NCBI RefSeq assembly: GCF_022682305.1
Contig: NZ_CP093528.1
Coordinates: forward strand, 2,121,501-2,185,500
DNA: 64,000 nt
Source: Shinella zoogloeoides
GTDB taxonomy: Bacteria > Pseudomonadota > Alphaproteobacteria > Rhizobiales > Rhizobiaceae
Direction of reading: 5' to 3'
Below the pieces are notes generated by a model that worked only from the letters and a program-made list of their open reading frames with translations, had not been told where the DNA came from and ran no database searches. Below, in pieces: positions 62,923-64,000 of the stretch; within the stretch, counting starts at the first letter, position 1; each line of letters opens with the position of its first letter. Position numbers and translations under genes: made by a program.

Positions 62923-64000
62923 TGGACAACGAATTCGACGTGCTAGTTATCGGCGGCGGGATAATCGGCGCTTCAGCCGCACACCACACGGCCTCGGCCG
63001 GATACAAGACCCTGCTTGTCGAGAAAGGAGACTACGGGTCCGGAACGACCAGCCGAACATCTCGCATGCACAACTGCGGCTTCATGTATTTCGTCGACGC
63101 GCATAACTCCCTTCTCGACCTCCTTCGCCATCCTTTTGCCCTTCTCAAATCCCTCGAACTCGCAAGGCGGACGATGCGGGAGCGCGCGGCGTTTGTCCGT
63201 TCGTCCCCGGACAGGGTCCGAAAGGTGGAGTTCTTGATTCCGCTCGAGCCGCAAAGGGGCATCACGAAATCCAAGATGTGGATCGCGTCGACATTCCTTC
63301 GGCTCTCGGGGGGATACGCGGTGTCTTTGGAACCCAGGTTTCTCGGCAGGGCCGCTGCCAATTCGGCTCCCCTGATCAGCATGATGAGCGGCTCGTCGGA
63401 GGTACATGGCGCCTTCCGCTTTGCGGAATACCAATACCGGTGGCCGGAGCGGATCGTTGTAGACACGATCATGAAAGCGCGTGACGCCGGCCTCGACGCC
63501 CGGAACTACACCAAGGTCGTGGCCCTGGAACACAAGAGGGACCGTTGGGTGGCGACGCTCGAACAGGACGGACGACAGCACAACGTGTTTTCCAACGCCA
63601 TCATCAACGCCGCCGGCGCGTGGGTCGATCATGTGACGAACCTCGTGCCGACCCCGGGCCCGTTCCTGAACACGGGCGCCAAAGGCGTAAACCTCCTGAT
63701 CCGCCTGCCTCAAGAGGCCCGTGGATTTGGCATGGAGACAGTGACCTCCCGCGGCGCCCCGTTCTATGTCATGCCGTGGGGCGATTGCCATTACGTCGGA
63801 CCGGCCGACAGCCCGGCGGATGCCGAGCAAACGCCCTTTCGGGCGACCGACGCCGAAATCGGCCAAATCCTTTCGGACGCGAACGAGATGTTCCCGACGC
63901 TGAACCTGTCGGCGGCGGATGTCCGCTATAGCTGGGCGGGGGTGCGGCCACGGACCGCGGCCGAGGGGAAGCTACTGGGATCGCTCGACGTACGGGAACA
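62923..64000 (+). CDS. FAD-dependent oxidoreductase, GlpD/sarcosine oxidase-like (3' partial)
   Basis: The frame is open from ATG 62923 to the window edge (359 codons). The N-terminus has the FAD-binding motif DVLVIGGGIIGASAAHHTAS and LLVEKGDYGSGTTSRTSRM, as in glycerol-3-phosphate dehydrogenase and glycine/sarcosine oxidases. Later INAAGAWVDHVTNL (second FAD contact) and SWAGVRPRT are of GlpD type. In this cluster it may oxidise an N-methyl amino acid or amine; that is inference. Weak ribosome site AGGAA before the ATG. Confidence 0.87.

Overview
The window reads as an alphaproteobacterial chromosome of the Rhizobiaceae (Rhizobium/Sinorhizobium/Shinella type; genus not determinable by reading). 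It is GC-rich and densely coding, shows the gene order thyA-folA-hflK-hflC-DUF2065-degP, carries RIME-like intergenic palindromes, and has a circularly permuted two-piece tmRNA gene whose tag reads ANDNYAEARLAA. Two mobile regions with lower GC stand out from this backbone.

Layout. (1) 1-6.9 kb: a polyamine/opine-type ABC importer (ATPase cut by the window edge, two permeases, binding protein) followed by RidA, a DUF1028 protein, an ArgE-like deacylase and an ornithine cyclodeaminase-family enzyme, probably one uptake and catabolic unit. (2) 7.07-14.8 kb: an integrative island in the 3' end of tRNA-Lys(CTT), bounded by 59-bp direct repeats. It carries a DUF4102 integrase, an AlpA-like regulator, small hypotheticals and a DUF805 protein. 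An IS66 element with a perfect 8-bp target duplication has split a winged-helix gene inside it. (3) 14.9-51.3 kb: backbone housekeeping and amino-acid genes: PhzF, an EEP nuclease, Lrp with a RocB-like peptidase, an aminotransferase, ilvC, a TetR regulator, a cold-shock protein, Lrp with an Asp/Glu racemase, an HxlR/QorB pair, pdxJ, a MerR-LuxR hybrid regulator, a RecD-like helicase, LysE, an aldo/keto reductase, ilvBN with a leader-peptide attenuator, a HerA-like ATPase, miaA/serB, degP, hflKC, folA, thyA and an EAL protein.

(4) 51.3-58.6 kb is the most striking region. At 51.32-51.42 kb lies an ssrA promoter followed by the first part of a tmRNA acceptor piece, which then breaks off. After about 6.8 kb, a second promoter with the same 17-bp spacing and a divergent but alignable acceptor piece runs into a complete permuted ssrA gene. 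Between them lie a compound tandem array (33 copies of a 13-mer, then 20 copies of a 5-mer derived from it) and a four-gene operon of three large tyrosine recombinases, two with altered catalytic residues, plus a coiled-coil protein. The simplest reading is an element that inserted in ssrA and supplies its own promoter and acceptor RNA to rebuild the gene.

(5) 58.8-64 kb: a likely betaine-catabolic cluster: a non-pyrrolysine MttB-family methyltransferase, divergent from an enolase-superfamily epimerase/racemase, a glycine-betaine-type binding protein and a FAD oxidoreductase cut by the right edge.
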